Shown here in pieces: positions 46,287-57,493 of a DNA stretch of 64,000 nucleotides. The notes below the pieces were generated by a model, which had not been told where the DNA came from, did no database searches, and worked only from the letters and a program-made list of their open reading frames with translations. Source of the stretch: Catenaria anguillulae PL171 (lineage: Eukaryota > Blastocladiomycota > Blastocladiomycetes > Blastocladiales > Catenariaceae); NCBI GenBank assembly GCA_002102555.1, contig MCFL01000078.1, positions 45,460-109,459 on the forward strand. The letters are read 5' to 3'. The stretch's first letter is position 1. Each line of letters opens with the position of its first letter. A program made the translations under genes and the position numbers.

Positions 46287-46831
46287 TTGAAGAAGGACAT
46301 CAAGAGTGCACATGAAGTAATTGACGACTGTATGTGAAATTGCTTCATTCTTTTGGGTCAACTCCTTTGGATGTGGGCCACAATCAACAACGAGGTAGGG
46401 AAAATAAAGAAAGCGCGAATGGACGGATATGTGGATGTTACTGGGCGTTTGGCAAATGAACATGAAGCCACAGAGCACAGAGGTGGGGAAAAGCTGAGCG
46501 AGCGGGAAAAGTCAATACAACTGGATGAAAATCAAGAGTGAGAGAAAGCGACGAGTGGGTACATACAACTGGGGCTTTTGTCTGTTTTTGCCTGGACAAA
46601 GTAAGAGAGGAGAAAGACGGCACGGATATGAACAATGGCAGAGGCGGAGAAGAGAGAAGGCAGAAGGGTGGGATGTTCGAAAAGATGACGAGGAACAAAT
46701 CATATACACAAAGTGGCAAAGCACATTTCCGAGAGACAAACCGTCCACACACGAGACCCAGAAAAAGAACTGACCAAGAAGAACAAACTCGCGCGGACTC
46801 GGCCCGATACGAACGAATGGCGCGGACTTGA
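46287..46831. other. Convergent 3' flanks
   Basis: Purine-rich on the plus strand (46385-46830), no gene supported. Confidence 0.4.
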
Positions 46832-48274
46832 TTAATCCATGCTCAACCCATCCAATTGCCTTGCCAAATTCTTGACCATGGCCCTGACCCGCCGTTGCTG
46901 CCTGACCTTTTCCGCTCCATTGGGAGCAGACGACGACGACGCACTCGATGCTGCCGCGGCCGTGCGCTTTGAGATGGACGATGTGGATGCCGTTGACACG
47001 CCCGACAAGACGGCCAGCGCGGTTCCACTGGAGCTCGACCGCGTCCGCGACAGCTTGCGCTTACTGCGGTAGTGAGACTTTGCGCAGTGCGACACAGAGG
47101 ACGTTGATGTTGACGTGGTGGGTGGGGACGCGACCGTGGCGACAACAGGCTTGCGCTTGGTCTTTGGGGTTGCCGACACGCATTTGGGTGACAGGGGTGG
47201 CGATGCGGGCAGATGCATCATCATCGAGTTGCCCATTGCGTGCGACATGACGGGCGACTCGAGTCCCGCCGATGATGACATGAAGCCGCATCCGCTCAAG
47301 TAGCTTGTTAGGTTGGGAACTGGGAGGTTGTACTGAGACATGGCCAAGTGTAAATCCGACACCGTGGGAGTCGGCGTCGGCGGTGTGGGTGGGTGTGGTG
47401 GGAACGGCGACGAGGCCGTGGCGGGATGTGAAATCGATGGTGGACCCAGGTCCATGGCCATCATGTCGTCGGAAAAGCCACGGGTCGGGCTACTGCTGCC
47501 CGACATACGGACGTCCTGGTTGTCCATGTCGACGGCAGACGCGGCAAACGCGGGCGTGAGCGAGAGCGGCGAGTTGGGCGGCGCATTGGTGGGTGCCAAT
47601 GCCGATGGGTAGCACAAAGAAGACGTGAGGATGGGCGACGACGGTGGGGCACATGACCCGTGAACAAAGTGTGACGGTGGCGTGATGGACCGATCCCGGC
47701 GACGAGGATTTGCGTTGGTGCTCATGGTGCGCGCGCTGGCAGACGACGAGGCGAGTGGGAATAGCAGCCGCAACAGTTCGGCAATCGGGAGGTCGGATGC
47801 GGACGCACGCGCGTGGGAAGAAGATTTGGCCGAGGGGCGGCCGCTGGTGGACAGGGCACGGAGCGGGATCTGTGAGTGACCGTCATCCGAGAGGAGGTGG
47901 ACCGAAGGGCAGTCGGAAGTTGAGGAAGCGCCTCGGACGTGTGGTAGTGACAGGTCTGGTGATGGAGGCGGCGGGAGGATGAGGGCCGAAGAACGGCGGG
48001 GCATCATTTGCGGAGGCTGAGCCGTCTGTGGGCCGCAATATGAGTAGTTGGGGTATCTTGCGGATGAAGATGAAAATGAGCCTGAGACAATTTGGCCTTG
48101 CGCTTGTTGCGGACTCATATTGCTGCCAGTGAGGTGGAGCGCAGAGTCAAAGCGCTGTGCCAGTGACTCCATGTTGCCCATGCTGCTCATGGTGGCGTCT
48201 TCCATCAACTCGCCACCACTGCTGAGTGTTGTTGCTGGTACCATGGCCGGGTAGGTCAAGCCGATACCGAGCAT
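46832..48274 (-). CDS. Low-complexity Ser/Pro-rich protein, possible transcription regulator
   Basis: The first ATG in this frame is at 48274, giving 480 aa; upstream sequence is open but lacks an ATG. Composition is Ser/Pro/Ala/Met with many SP and TP dipeptides, which are potential MAPK/CDK sites. The C-terminus is basic and contains KSHYRSKRKLSRTRSSSS and a final helix EKVRQQRRVRAMVKNLARQL. No zinc finger, bZIP or other named domain is visible. The composition would fit a fungal transcription regulator, but this is inference. Confidence 0.6.
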   Translation of the reverse strand: MLGIGLTYPAMVPATTLSSGGELMEDATMSSMGNMESLAQRFDSALHLTGSNMSPQQAQGQIVSGSFSSSSARYPNYSYCGPQTAQPPQMMPRRSSALILPPPPSPDLSLPHVRGASSTSDCPSVHLLSDDGHSQIPLRALSTSGRPSAKSSSHARASASDLPIAELLRLLFPLASSSASARTMSTNANPRRRDRSITPPSHFVHGSCAPPSSPILTSSLCYPSALAPTNAPPNSPLSLTPAFAASAVDMDNQDVRMSGSSSPTRGFSDDMMAMDLGPPSISHPATASSPFPPHPPTPPTPTPTVSDLHLAMSQYNLPVPNLTSYLSGCGFMSSSAGLESPVMSHAMGNSMMMHLPASPPLSPKCVSATPKTKRKPVVATVASPPTTSTSTSSVSHCAKSHYRSKRKLSRTRSSSSGTALAVLSGVSTASTSSISKRTAAAASSASSSSAPNGAEKVRQQRRVRAMVKNLARQLDGLSMD

Positions 48275-48781
48275 GGGAATCGTGATTTCGAGGCGACTCG
48301 GTACAAGTCTGGGTGTGAGAATCAAGTGCCAAAACCGTCTTACAACAGCAGGACGAGTGCCAGTGGCGGTCGGTGACAGGGGCAAATGGGCCGAACTAGG
48401 TGGATTTCACAACCGGCGATAACCTGTGCAGACGGGCAATTGAATGGCGAAGATTGCATCAAGTGTCGAGGGGTGCGACACGGCGATTTACTTGCTGTCA
48501 TTTGCGACAAATGTGAATGAGTTGAAAGCCGATTCTTAAAATTTTTGACTTCTTCGAGACTTTCGCGCCACGAGGCGTTGCATCGGGCTTTTTGGCTTGC
48601 ACTGGGTGACCACGCTTGCGCTGGCCATCGGGCCAGGCGGTGTCGTTGAAATTGAAATCCAACGGGCCACAGGACTAGTGAGTCACCAACCGCTTGAAGC
48701 AGCGTCAACTCACTGTTGCAACACATCATGTAATCGCGATTCAAAAAAAAGAAGCAGCTTGAACTCGCGCCGTTTCCATTC
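48275..48781. other. Intergenic region
   Basis: Upstream region of the Ser/Pro-rich gene and 3' flank of the aldo-keto reductase; no gene seen. Confidence 0.4.
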
Positions 48782-49902
48782 TCATTCCTCAAACAACTCT
48801 GCCTTCCAGAACCGCCTCACTTTCCCAACCTTGGCCGCCGCCTCCTCCACTTGCCCCCACTCCTCCTTGGTCAACTTTGGCAGGTCACCCACAGCGACAA
48901 ACTCCCTGATCCTATCCACCTTTGCCGACGTCGACACAACCACATGCCCTCCATCCAAATTCCACCTCAGCAACACTGCAGCCCGCGACACTTGCTCCTT
49001 ACCCGCGTCGCCGGCCAACCTGGCCGCAATCCGATCCACCACCGCCAAAAACGCCTTGCCCTCCCTCGTCCCCTCAACCTTATCGCCCACAGGCACGCTC
49101 GCAACTATCGGCACAAGCGGGCCATAGGAGGCGAGCTTGATGTTGCGGCGTGCGTGGTCCGCGCGCAACTTTGGTTGCGGCAGCAGTGGATGGAACTCGA
49201 TCTGGTTCACCACGGGCAGCGGCACGTTGGTGCCGAGAGCATCAATGTGGTGCGGGTCAAAGTTGGACACGCCAATGTCACGGACGAGGCCGTCGGCTTG
49301 CGCTTGTACAAGCTCTGCCCACAGGTCGGCGAGCGTCTTGTTGTTGATGTTTTTCACTTGCTCAAGGAATGGACTGTGGACGGGTTGACTTTGTGAGTCA
49401 TTCATCGAGGAATGTTTACTTGGCCAAGCGAAAAAAAAAAAAAAAAAGGCGTACGCATGGATCAAATACAGGTCAAAATACTCCGTCTTTGCCAGCTTGA
49501 GCCCACGCTCGAGCGTTCCGCGCAAATCGCCCAATCCGGGAAACACCTTGGATGTAATGTACAGGTCCTGGCGCTTGACTGTCGGGTTTTCGGCCAAGTA
49601 TTCTTCAAGGGCTACGCCCACTTCACCTTCCGTGTTGTAAACCTGGTGGCACATCCAGTTTCGGACGCATGTCAGTCAAATGCCTTGGTTTGGTGAGACA
49701 CAAAAAGGGAGAGGCGTGCCTCGGCAGTATCAATGTGACGGATCCCATTGGCCAGCGCAGCCTTGATGATATCGATGAGCTCGCGGTTCAAATCCGTCGA
49801 GGAGGCAGAGTCGCCGCGCTTGAACCATTTGGTACCTGTGCCAAAGGCCAGGGCAGGGATATCGCGGCCGGTCGACAGGGTCAGTGTAGGTTGTGCAGTC
49901 AT
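48782..49902 (-). CDS. Aldo-keto reductase
   Basis: Three exons: 49902-49720, 49642-49455 and 49373-48782, 320 aa, normal for the superfamily. The catalytic tetrad is present: Asp and Tyr in [15 protein letters not shown] (split by intron 1), Lys in LYITSKVF, His in [10 protein letters not shown] (split by intron 2). NADPH-side motifs include [11 protein letters not shown] and [12 protein letters not shown]. Intron 1 has a GC donor (GAG|GCACGC) and intron 2 contains a T17 run (A17 on the plus strand, 49431-49447). The substrate cannot be deduced; many fungal members reduce sugars or carbonyls. Confidence 0.9.
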
Positions 49903-50390
49903 GATGGGGCGTGGGTGGATCAGTGTTGTGTACACATGCATTATTGAGTCTCTTGACGAGAGAGGAAAGGGTGGCGGGCAGTCCGACCTTGAGACACGGC
50001 TCCGCCCTTGGGCTGACGAGATCAATCGATGAACGGACACTCGCAATTGCCGGAGCATTATCCGATGTTGTCCAACTTGGATAATGGCCACAGCCCACAG
50101 TTCGGCTGGCTGTCGCGACCAAGTTTACCAAGACACAGGCATTCGGAGCAAGGGTTAAATCATGTACAAGAAAGGCGTGTAGTGTGCATTTCAACGTGTG
50201 GATTGGCGGAGGAGGGTGCCATGGAGGGAGAAAAACAAAACAAGCGTAGATGGTACCAAGACGGATCATGGCAACGACGGAGAGGGAGAGAACAAAGGAG
50301 ATGGTACAGAGGATAATTGGAGGGATAACACCGCAACAAATGATTGAGACAACAGGCAAACGAAGCAGAGAGGTGAGAAATCAAGTTCGC
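49903..50390. other. Intergenic region
   Basis: Upstream region of the aldo-keto reductase and 3' flank of Rab4; no gene seen. Confidence 0.4.
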
Positions 50391-51429
50391 TCAGCACGAG
50401 CAACTGGACGAGGCGGGTGTTGTTGCTGGCCCGTACAGGTTGCCAGGCCCGCCGCGAAGAGATGAGCTGCCGTATTGGATGCCGCTGTTTGTCTTTTCCG
50501 GATCGATTTCACCTGTGTGATTGTTGGCTAACGAGTCAGAAATGGACACTTGTCTCCAACGGAAGAAAACCATACCAGCTTCGATTTTCGTCAAGATGGT
50601 TCGGGCGCATTTGAAGAATGCCTCGTCCACGTTTTCCCCTGACAATGCGCTTGCTTCCAAATACACCAACCCTAACCAAGAGGAGCCACAGTGTCAGTCC
50701 ACGCCCATGAATCAGGAAATCGATGCCCTTGTGAACATCAGTACCGTTTTCCTGTGCAAATCGACTTGCCTCCTCATATGACACTTGACGCTCAGCCGAC
50801 AAGTCTGACTTGTGACCCACCATCAAGATGAAAATGTCGGGCGATGCGAGCGTTTGCGCGTCACTGAGCCAGTTGCCGAGCGTGCCAAAGGATTCACGGC
50901 TTGTAATGTCAAAGACGAGGAGTGCACCTGCTGCGCCGCGGTAGTAGCTGCGTGTGACGGAACGGAAGCGTTCTTGGCCAGCTGGGGGACGGCGCGTAGA
51001 GGTTGATAGTCAGAAGAAGAGGGTGGGAGGAAATGATGGGAATGGGAATGCGTATGTGACGCGAAGATGCACCAAGTACCAGTGTCCCAGACTTGCAGTT
51101 TGACCTTGTGGTTGCCGATGGGAACGATTTTGGAGCCAAACTCGACGCCAATCGTGTGTGAAGAGTTGTGTTTGACTGTGGAGACAAAGTGAGACAGATA
51201 AACGGCAGTGAGAGGCACAGACAAGGTCAATGAGTGGATAACCGAAAAATGTGCATCTGTACATTTGCCTTCGATGAAGCGGTGTAGAAGACAGGATCTG
51301 GGGTGAAATGTTTTCCGTCAGACGAGACGACCGCAGGTTGAATGGTTATTGAGAGGCGGTAACATACTTTCCGGTGCCAGCGGCGCCAATGATGAGAAAC
51401 TTGAGGAGAAAGTCGTAAGCGTCGCTCAT
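50391..51429 (-). CDS. Rab4-type small GTPase
   Basis: Start ATG at 51429 ([15 protein letters not shown]). Exon 1 ends at 51368. A 35-nt exon (51297-51263) completes the P-loop as GTGKSCLLHRF. Later exons give [12 protein letters not shown] (switch I), [19 protein letters not shown] (switch II), [21 protein letters not shown] (G4) and [14 protein letters not shown] (G5). A last exon carries [13 protein letters not shown] and the prenylation end SSCSC. The N-terminus, effector loop and SGIQYG tail are Rab4 characters. Rab4 directs fast recycling from early endosomes to the plasma membrane. The G4 box has His in place of the usual Asn; the same change is normal in RAB39. At least five introns. 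Confidence 0.9.
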
Positions 51430-51933
51430 GATGGCATGCAACGCAGAAAGTAAATCGCGTGGGAGTGGTGTCGACAATGAGAAAGAGCGGCGGTTGAAGA
51501 AGGCTAAAGCGGGTGCAGCGCAGATGTGGCCGGGTGGAGTCGGTCGACAGTGTCGGCGTGGGCGGATAGGAGCGCAGGCGGGTCGATAAACTGAATGCGT
51601 AGGGTGGCAATAGGCCGATTCATAGCACGCATGGACATGCAGAGGTTACATCGATTCATTAATATTGCCATTTGAATTTGCCACGGTATGACCACGTGAA
51701 GCAACAGCAAAAGGGAAAAGGGAGGGCCAATCAGTCGATCATGATCAACAGTCCGTCTCCCAACAGCCGAGCAGGCGAGCAGCTCGCCTCTCCCTTCAGT
51801 TTCTTACACTGCCCGTCAATGTCAATGTCCATGTCCATGTCCATGAGCCAACAACATCCTTACCACGTGCATATGAATACGTGCATGCAATAGAATCGCT
51901 TCAATCGTTTGCTCAACCGCTGTCGCTGTCGCC
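51430..51933. promoter_or_regulatory. Divergent promoter, Rab4 and CDT1 genes
   Basis: About 500 bp between divergent starts. Contains a short hexamer-like run (TCAATG/TCCATG repeats, 51818-51845). No named factor site is claimed. Confidence 0.4.
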
Positions 51934-54446
51934 ATGTCATCCAATCAGTCGCAGTCGCAGTCGCAGTCGCAGTCGCAGTCGCAGTCGCAGTCGCAGTCGT
52001 CCATCAAGGACCACTTTCCCGTCGTTGCCAGAGCCAAAGCCCACGGCACCACCTCATCCAAGTCCCTCGCACAGCAACCCCCGCCTACCAAGCGCATCCG
52101 CCTCAACCTCAACCCGCAGCACCTGCCCTCCTCAGACGACTCGGGGGCCCCGCGCCCGCTTCCACGTCTGATCCCGTCACCTCCTCGTCTTCCACGTCTG
52201 CTCCGCATTCGCCCGGCGCTGCCGCATCAGCGCCGCCAACCAGCCCGCCCCGTCGCATCACCCGTCTCGCTTCCCGCCTCGCAGACCTCAATGCTCGTGC
52301 TGCTACCGTAGCCGCAGCTCCTCTGCCGCCTCGCCCGTCGACAACGTTGCTCGTCCCCACCTCTGCCAAACCCAACACTCGTAAGCGCAAGATCCAACTC
52401 GTCCTTGACGACGACGAACATGACGACGACAAGGAAAAGATCCAAGTGCATACCACGGAGACCAACGAGGAACAGGTCAAGCAAGATGCGCCCACCACAC
52501 CCACTCGCAAATCGGCGGCTGAGCCCCTTACCCCGGCGAGAAAGACACCCAAGCTGGCCACACCAATGACGGCCCGCGTCGCCAATGCACTTGCCCGGCT
52601 TGACAGCCCGCGCCGTGCATCCCCTGCAATGGCTCCGACCGATTCGTTTTCGCCTCGACCGCCGTCAACCAACCCAGCAACACCCATGTCAGCGGCTGAA
52701 CGCTTGCTCAGCCTACTCCCGTCTTCTTCGTCGTCTTCCCCGGCGGCCAATTCGCCACGCAAGGGGGCGTCTGCACAGCTGGCTTCCAAACCATGTACAG
52801 ATCAACCCACCTTCGTGCTTGCCACAATCGGTTTGATTTTGACACTGACTGACCGCACACATATCACTGCTCCAGCTTCGCTCCGTGCCCGTCTCGACAA
52901 GCTCAACGCAAAGGCTTCCACCCCGCTTCCAGCCACCCCACGCTCCACGGCGCTCGCCACCACCCCACCCTCGTCCTCGCCATCCACGCGCCTCATTGAC
53001 ACGCTTCCGCACATCCAAGATCTGTTGCCCAAGGGCCACGCCACACCCATCCGGTCTACTCAGCCGCGCGCCTCGGCCACGGCCAACACGGCCCCGTCCG
53101 CATCCCTCCGCACGCTCTCTTCGACGCTCGAATCAGACCCGTTTCTGGCCAAAGTCCCCCTTCCCGACCACCTGGCCCATCTCGTGTCTGCATTCAAGGC
53201 CCTGGAAACGGTTGTCTGGTACAACCTGTCGCGCGGCGACCAAAGCGTTCTCGTGCACATGGCCAAGGCCGTCCAAGCACAATGCAACCGCCGCTTTGAC
53301 GCCAACGTGCTTGCACAAATCGTCTCAGTGTTTCCCAGCGCCTACATCTTGCAGGGCGTGAAAACACGCAATCCAAACAACGTCGGCCCAGATGTCGCAA
53401 GTGTCAGTGTCGAATTCAACCCGGAATGGGATCACGAACGCGACGCCAACAACAATGACCAAGGTCACGTTGGGCCACGGCCAGTCACCGATTTGCTCAT
53501 CAAGGACAAGCCAAAGCGCTTGACACATTTTCGTCAACGCGCCATTGACCTGGTGACTGCCGCACACGACGCGTGGATGCAAGCGCAAGGCTTGGACCTG
53601 AGTGCGTGGACCAGGACCAAGCGCGAGCCGGGGCACTTTTGGCACCCCGAGTTTGACCTGGACGCAAATGTGCCGGACGTGACGCTGGCAACACTGCCAG
53701 CATACGCACCCGTGCATTTGGGACCCAACGTCAAGCACTTGATACCGACGGCGGGCGAAATGCGCAGTCAGCGCATGGCGAGGGAGGCAGCAGCCAGGGA
53801 AGCAGCGGCCGCTGTGGGTGCTGCGCAACGCGGCGGCGGCAGTGCGGGCGGCAAGGAGTGTTTGGCTGCCACTGCCACTGAGGCAGACACGTCAATTGGT
53901 ACCAAGAAGAAATTGTCCGTGGCCGAGCGCCAGCAGCAGTTGCGCGACCGCATGGCTGCGCGCGAGGAAGCGGCAAAGGCTCTCGCGGGTACCAGTGTGC
54001 CGCCCGAGGTCAAGCACAGGTTGCTTGTCTTGTCGCGTGTTGTTTTGGTTGCAAACACCGTGTTCACGTGCGTTTGCATTATCGTGCCTGTTGACTTTTA
54101 CCAGTCCCTGACGCTTTGTCGTTTTCTTTCTTGCAGTTTCTTCCAAATGAAATCCAAGCCCGTCGTGTCACTGCGCGACCTCGCAGATGCCGTTCACCGG
54201 TCGTCGCCCACCATCATGTCGATTGACTCGGCCATTGACCACATTACCGTACTGACCGATATTGCCCCTGCGTGTTTTGAAATGTTCAAGATTGGCATTG
54301 TCCGGCACGTGCGAAAGGGTGAAGGGGCGTCGCCGGCAAAGGTCAAGGATGCTGTTGAGCGCGAAAAGGCTAGGCTGCAGCAACAGGCCGTGGTGGCGAG
54401 CAGTAGTGCGGACAAGGGTACTGCGGCAAAGTTGTTGATGCGGTGA
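51934..54446 (+). CDS. CDT1 replication-licensing factor with N-terminal PIP box
   Basis: The start at 51934 gives MSSNQSQ followed by a Gln-Ser repeat and the PIP box QSSIKDHF. The frame must shift between this exon and the following S/P-rich linker; one consistent intron is 52166-52284. Another intron lies near 52795-52878, and a third (about 54032-54136) joins KH to SFFQMKS. The central winged-helix domain reads VVWYNLSRGDQSVLVHMAKA and CNRRFDANVLAQIVSVFPSAY. The C-terminal MCM-binding winged helix follows (SLRDLADAVHRSSPTIMSID). CDT1 loads MCM2-7 onto origins with ORC/CDC6. In animals and fission yeast a PIP-box degron directs PCNA-coupled CRL4-Cdt2 destruction in S phase, so this protein may be controlled the same way (inference). 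The first intron is the least certain. Confidence 0.85.
51946..51999 (+). repeat. Hexanucleotide microsatellite (CAGTCG)9 in the CDT1 first exon
   Basis: Nine perfect copies encode nine Gln-Ser dipeptides. The last copy supplies the Gln and first Ser of the PIP box. Other frames over the same bases give artefactual VA and CD repeats. Confidence 0.92.
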
Positions 54447-54709
54447 TTGGGCTCGTCCGTTGTTCATGTTTTGCTCATTTTGCTCGCTTCCGTTCCATTT
54501 GCGATTGGATGCAGTTTTCTTCCCATTGTCCTGTTGCCCTCCTTTTTGCACTTGCATTTCGAACTTGTCCTTGGTCCTTTTGCTTCTTGAACCTTCTCTC
54601 CTTGGCAGACAACCCATTCCGTCATTCAATTCGACCTGCAAATACTTCCTTTTTAATCAAATGTCCCGGACTGCAGCTGCATAACAACACTAGACATGCA
54701 CACACACAT

Positions 54710-54926
54710 TCACGCAACGTCCACCCGTGAAATGCGCTCATACTGCGCCTCCTGCATCTTGCGCCGCCGATGTTGCAGGTTCCAGTATGCTCCGGCACAG
54801 ATCACTCCATTGATGAACTAGATGTGAATGTGAAGAGGTGAGCTGAAGAACTTCTACCAGTGGAATGAAGAAGAAGCAAAAGTCGTATCGTACCAGGAAG
54901 AATAGGAAGCGGGATGGTTCCTCCAT
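54710..54926 (-). CDS. 46-aa single-pass membrane microprotein, unknown
   Basis: Exon 1 (54926-54894, 11 codons) and exon 2 (54817-54710) join in phase across a 76-nt GT-AG intron. The product begins MEEPSRFLFFL and continues FINGVICAGAYWNLQ, forming one hydrophobic helix across the splice, followed by a basic then mixed-charge tail (HRRRKMQEAQYERI). The donor (CTG|GTACG) and acceptor (CATCTAG) are good. Upstream the frame stays open but looks like leader. It could be a respiratory-complex or ER-translocation accessory subunit; the family is not recognised. Confidence 0.45.
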
Positions 54927-55242
54927 TTTTGGCTCCAGTGGTCGGCGAAAAACGGTCTTCGTCGCGAATGGCGGTTGGTCGAGGCGACGGTCAGGTTGGT
55001 GCGGGACCGTAAAGTAATCGTTGGCTTGGCTGAATGGTTTGTGCGGGACAAATAAGTTGCTCAAGGTTGTGTTGGAGTTACTCGCATTTTCCCGAGAATG
55101 AATGATTTCGCGACAAAAGGATTGGAGCTGCAGGATCGTGTACAAGCCCAAACAGGTCCGAAGCACCCTCGCGACATATCCATAAGATATCCCTATAAAT
55201 TACAATAGCGCAAAAGTCCTAGACACAAATACTTCAAGACAG
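54927..55242. other. Short intergenic region
   Basis: Between the microprotein start and the ThrRS stop, both on the minus strand. Nothing else seen. Confidence 0.4.
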
Positions 55243-57203
55243 TCACATCTTCAACTGCACCACAGGCGATCCCTCCCTCAACTTTTCTTGCACATACTTT
55301 TCGCCAATCAAATAAAAGAACTCTGCCATCTCATTCACCGTGGCCAACCGAGTACCCCTGGCTTGCGGCAGCAACACATCCCAGCTAGCAAACTGCCTCT
55401 CCTCCTCCCCCACTGCCGTGGCAACCAGCGGCCGCATCGTGACGGTGCCCATCTCTGCCTCCCGCTCGCCCACCATCACCACATAGCTATACCCCTTGTC
55501 ATGCGCCAACCGGACCTTTTCCTTGAGCGTGTGCGACGACAAATCCACATCTGCCGCGAGCGGCTGGACAGGCGACGCAAGGCGCCGGCCCAGCAACTGC
55601 TTTTGCACTGCCTGCTGCCAACGCGTCGGCTTGCCCGATGCCGACGTTGGGTGAGGCGACGGCAACGGTTGGGTGCCGCGAAGCACGTCGCGAACATGCA
55701 CGGCATAGTCGACCAAGTGCTCGCGCTTTTGGTGTACGGGAATCACCATGACTTGACGCGGAGAAAGCCAGAACGGCCATTTGCCTTGGTAGTGTTCAGC
55801 AAGGATGGCAAGCATGCGTTCGACCGACCCGAGCACGGCCCGGTGGATCATGACAGGGGTGTCCTGCGAGTTGTCGGCGACTAATTTGACGAGTGCACGC
55901 CCAGTTAGCTTCTTTGCCAATTCATGGTATCCAGAATCGAAACACAACGGGAGATAGAAAGGAAAAAACGCACGCTCGTATTTGAGGCCAAACCGTTCGG
56001 GCAACTGGAAATCCAACTGCACCGTTGCCGTCTGATGCATCCTTCCCGCCGCATCCCGCACGCGAATATCAATTTTCGGTCCGTAAAACGCGCCATCGCC
56101 CGGATTTTCCTTCCACGGCGTATTGACTTGCGAATCGAGGGCCTCGCGCAGCGCACGCTCGGCGGCATCCCACTGGTCCAAGTTGCCCAAGTACTTATCG
56201 GGGCGCGTCGACAGCATAAACTCCCATCCGGCAAACCCAAACAGCGAGTAGACTTGATCAATCATGGCGAGCGTCGATCGGATCTCGTCGGCGACTTGGG
56301 ACGTGGTGCAAAAGATGTGTGCGTCGTCTTGGTGGAAACGGCGTACGCGGGTCAAGCCGGACAGGGCGCCAGAGGCCTCGTTGCTAAATGGATACATTGA
56401 TTAGGGCGTAGTCCGTCAGGAAAAGCGGCGTTCTTTGTTCGGGTTCGGTTGGTGACACAGCTTACGTACCGGTGCAAGGGCGAAAAGTCGGCAATCCGAA
56501 GCGGCAGATCCTTGTAGGAATGCCTGGTCGACTTGAACAACAAGCAATGCCCAGGGCAATTCATGGGCTTGAGACCATACAATCCAGACTGGTCGTTGGC
56601 TGCATCCGGCGCATGAGCGTGATGGGCACACCCATCATGTGCCTCCCACTTTGTCGCATCTTGGGCGCCTTGCGGTTGCGGCGGTGCGGGCTTGTTATCG
56701 CCCTGCCCGGGCAGCACGGCAAACATGTCGTCCTTGTAGTTGTCCCAATGGCCAGACTGTTGCCATAGCGGCCGCTTGTAGAGCTGCGGGGTGATGACCT
56801 CGTCGTATCCAAACTTGCGATACTGGGCACGCATCAGGTCCATGAGCTTGTGGACCATGCGTGTGCCGTGCGGGAGGAAAAAGGCCGAGCCGGGCGACAG
56901 GTCGTGGAACATGAAAAGTTTCTGGGCCTGCCCGATTTCGCGGTGATCTTTGATGACAGGGGCGGGCGGGGTGGGATCGTCGGCGTAAGTGGAAGGAGCG
57001 GAGCTGCGGGCGGCGGCTGAGGATTTGGGTGGGTCATGGTGTCTTGCCGTTGCAGTATTGGGTTGGGAAGATTGGTTTGTGGTAGTGGAGAGAAAGAGTT
57101 TGAGATTGTGGGAAAAGGGGACGGCGCCAATGGATCTTGACGGCCGAGCACATGCGGACAGGGCGACCCGTGCCGCAGTAGTTGCAAAAGAGGAGTTGAG
57201 CAT
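55243..57203 (-). CDS. Mitochondrial threonyl-tRNA synthetase
   Basis: Exon 1 is 57203-56470 and exon 2 is 56383-55243, 624 aa. An Arg/Ser/Ala-rich presequence of ~60 residues is followed directly by the class II catalytic core; the TGS and editing domains of the cytosolic enzyme are absent, as in yeast Mst1. Motif 1 region is DEVITPQLYKRPLWQQSGHW, motif 2 is GLTRVRRFHQDDAHIFC, and motif 3 is MIHRAVLGSVERMLAIL. The zinc-site Cys (GLKPMNCPGHCLLF) is present. The anticodon-binding domain occupies the last ~190 residues and contains a Pro/Ser insertion. It charges mitochondrial tRNA-Thr. Confidence 0.92.
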
Positions 57204-57493
57204 TGCGATGGTGATTGACTTCTCATGTGTCAATGAAGTACCGGTTGGCCGACAGTAAGGCGTGATTCGTGACGATGGAGTTGGGCTGTCGTGGCCAATC
57301 GATCGGCGGCCCATGACATCCCGATCTGATCCGCTCATCAGCGGGAGCAACCAACACACCGTCAGACACACGGCCGCCGCCAGTTATTCGCTTTGTTGCT
57401 TGCTTGCTTGCTTGCTTGCCGTCAACACAAAGAGTGAGCCCCGACCAACGCTACGCTACGCTGCGCATCGCAACCCACGCCATCGCCTCCACC
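57204..57493. promoter_or_regulatory. Divergent promoter of two mitochondrial genes
   Basis: 290 bp separate the ThrRS and ATP synthase subunit f starts. A (TTGC)n-like run of five units lies at 57394-57419. Shared regulation is plausible but not shown. Confidence 0.45.

Noticed and set aside
51909-52160. Frame with a long Val-Ala repeat, and minus frame with Cys-Asp repeats
   Set aside because: Both are other readings of the CAGTCG microsatellite; the Gln-Ser frame with a start codon and PIP box is the meaningful one.
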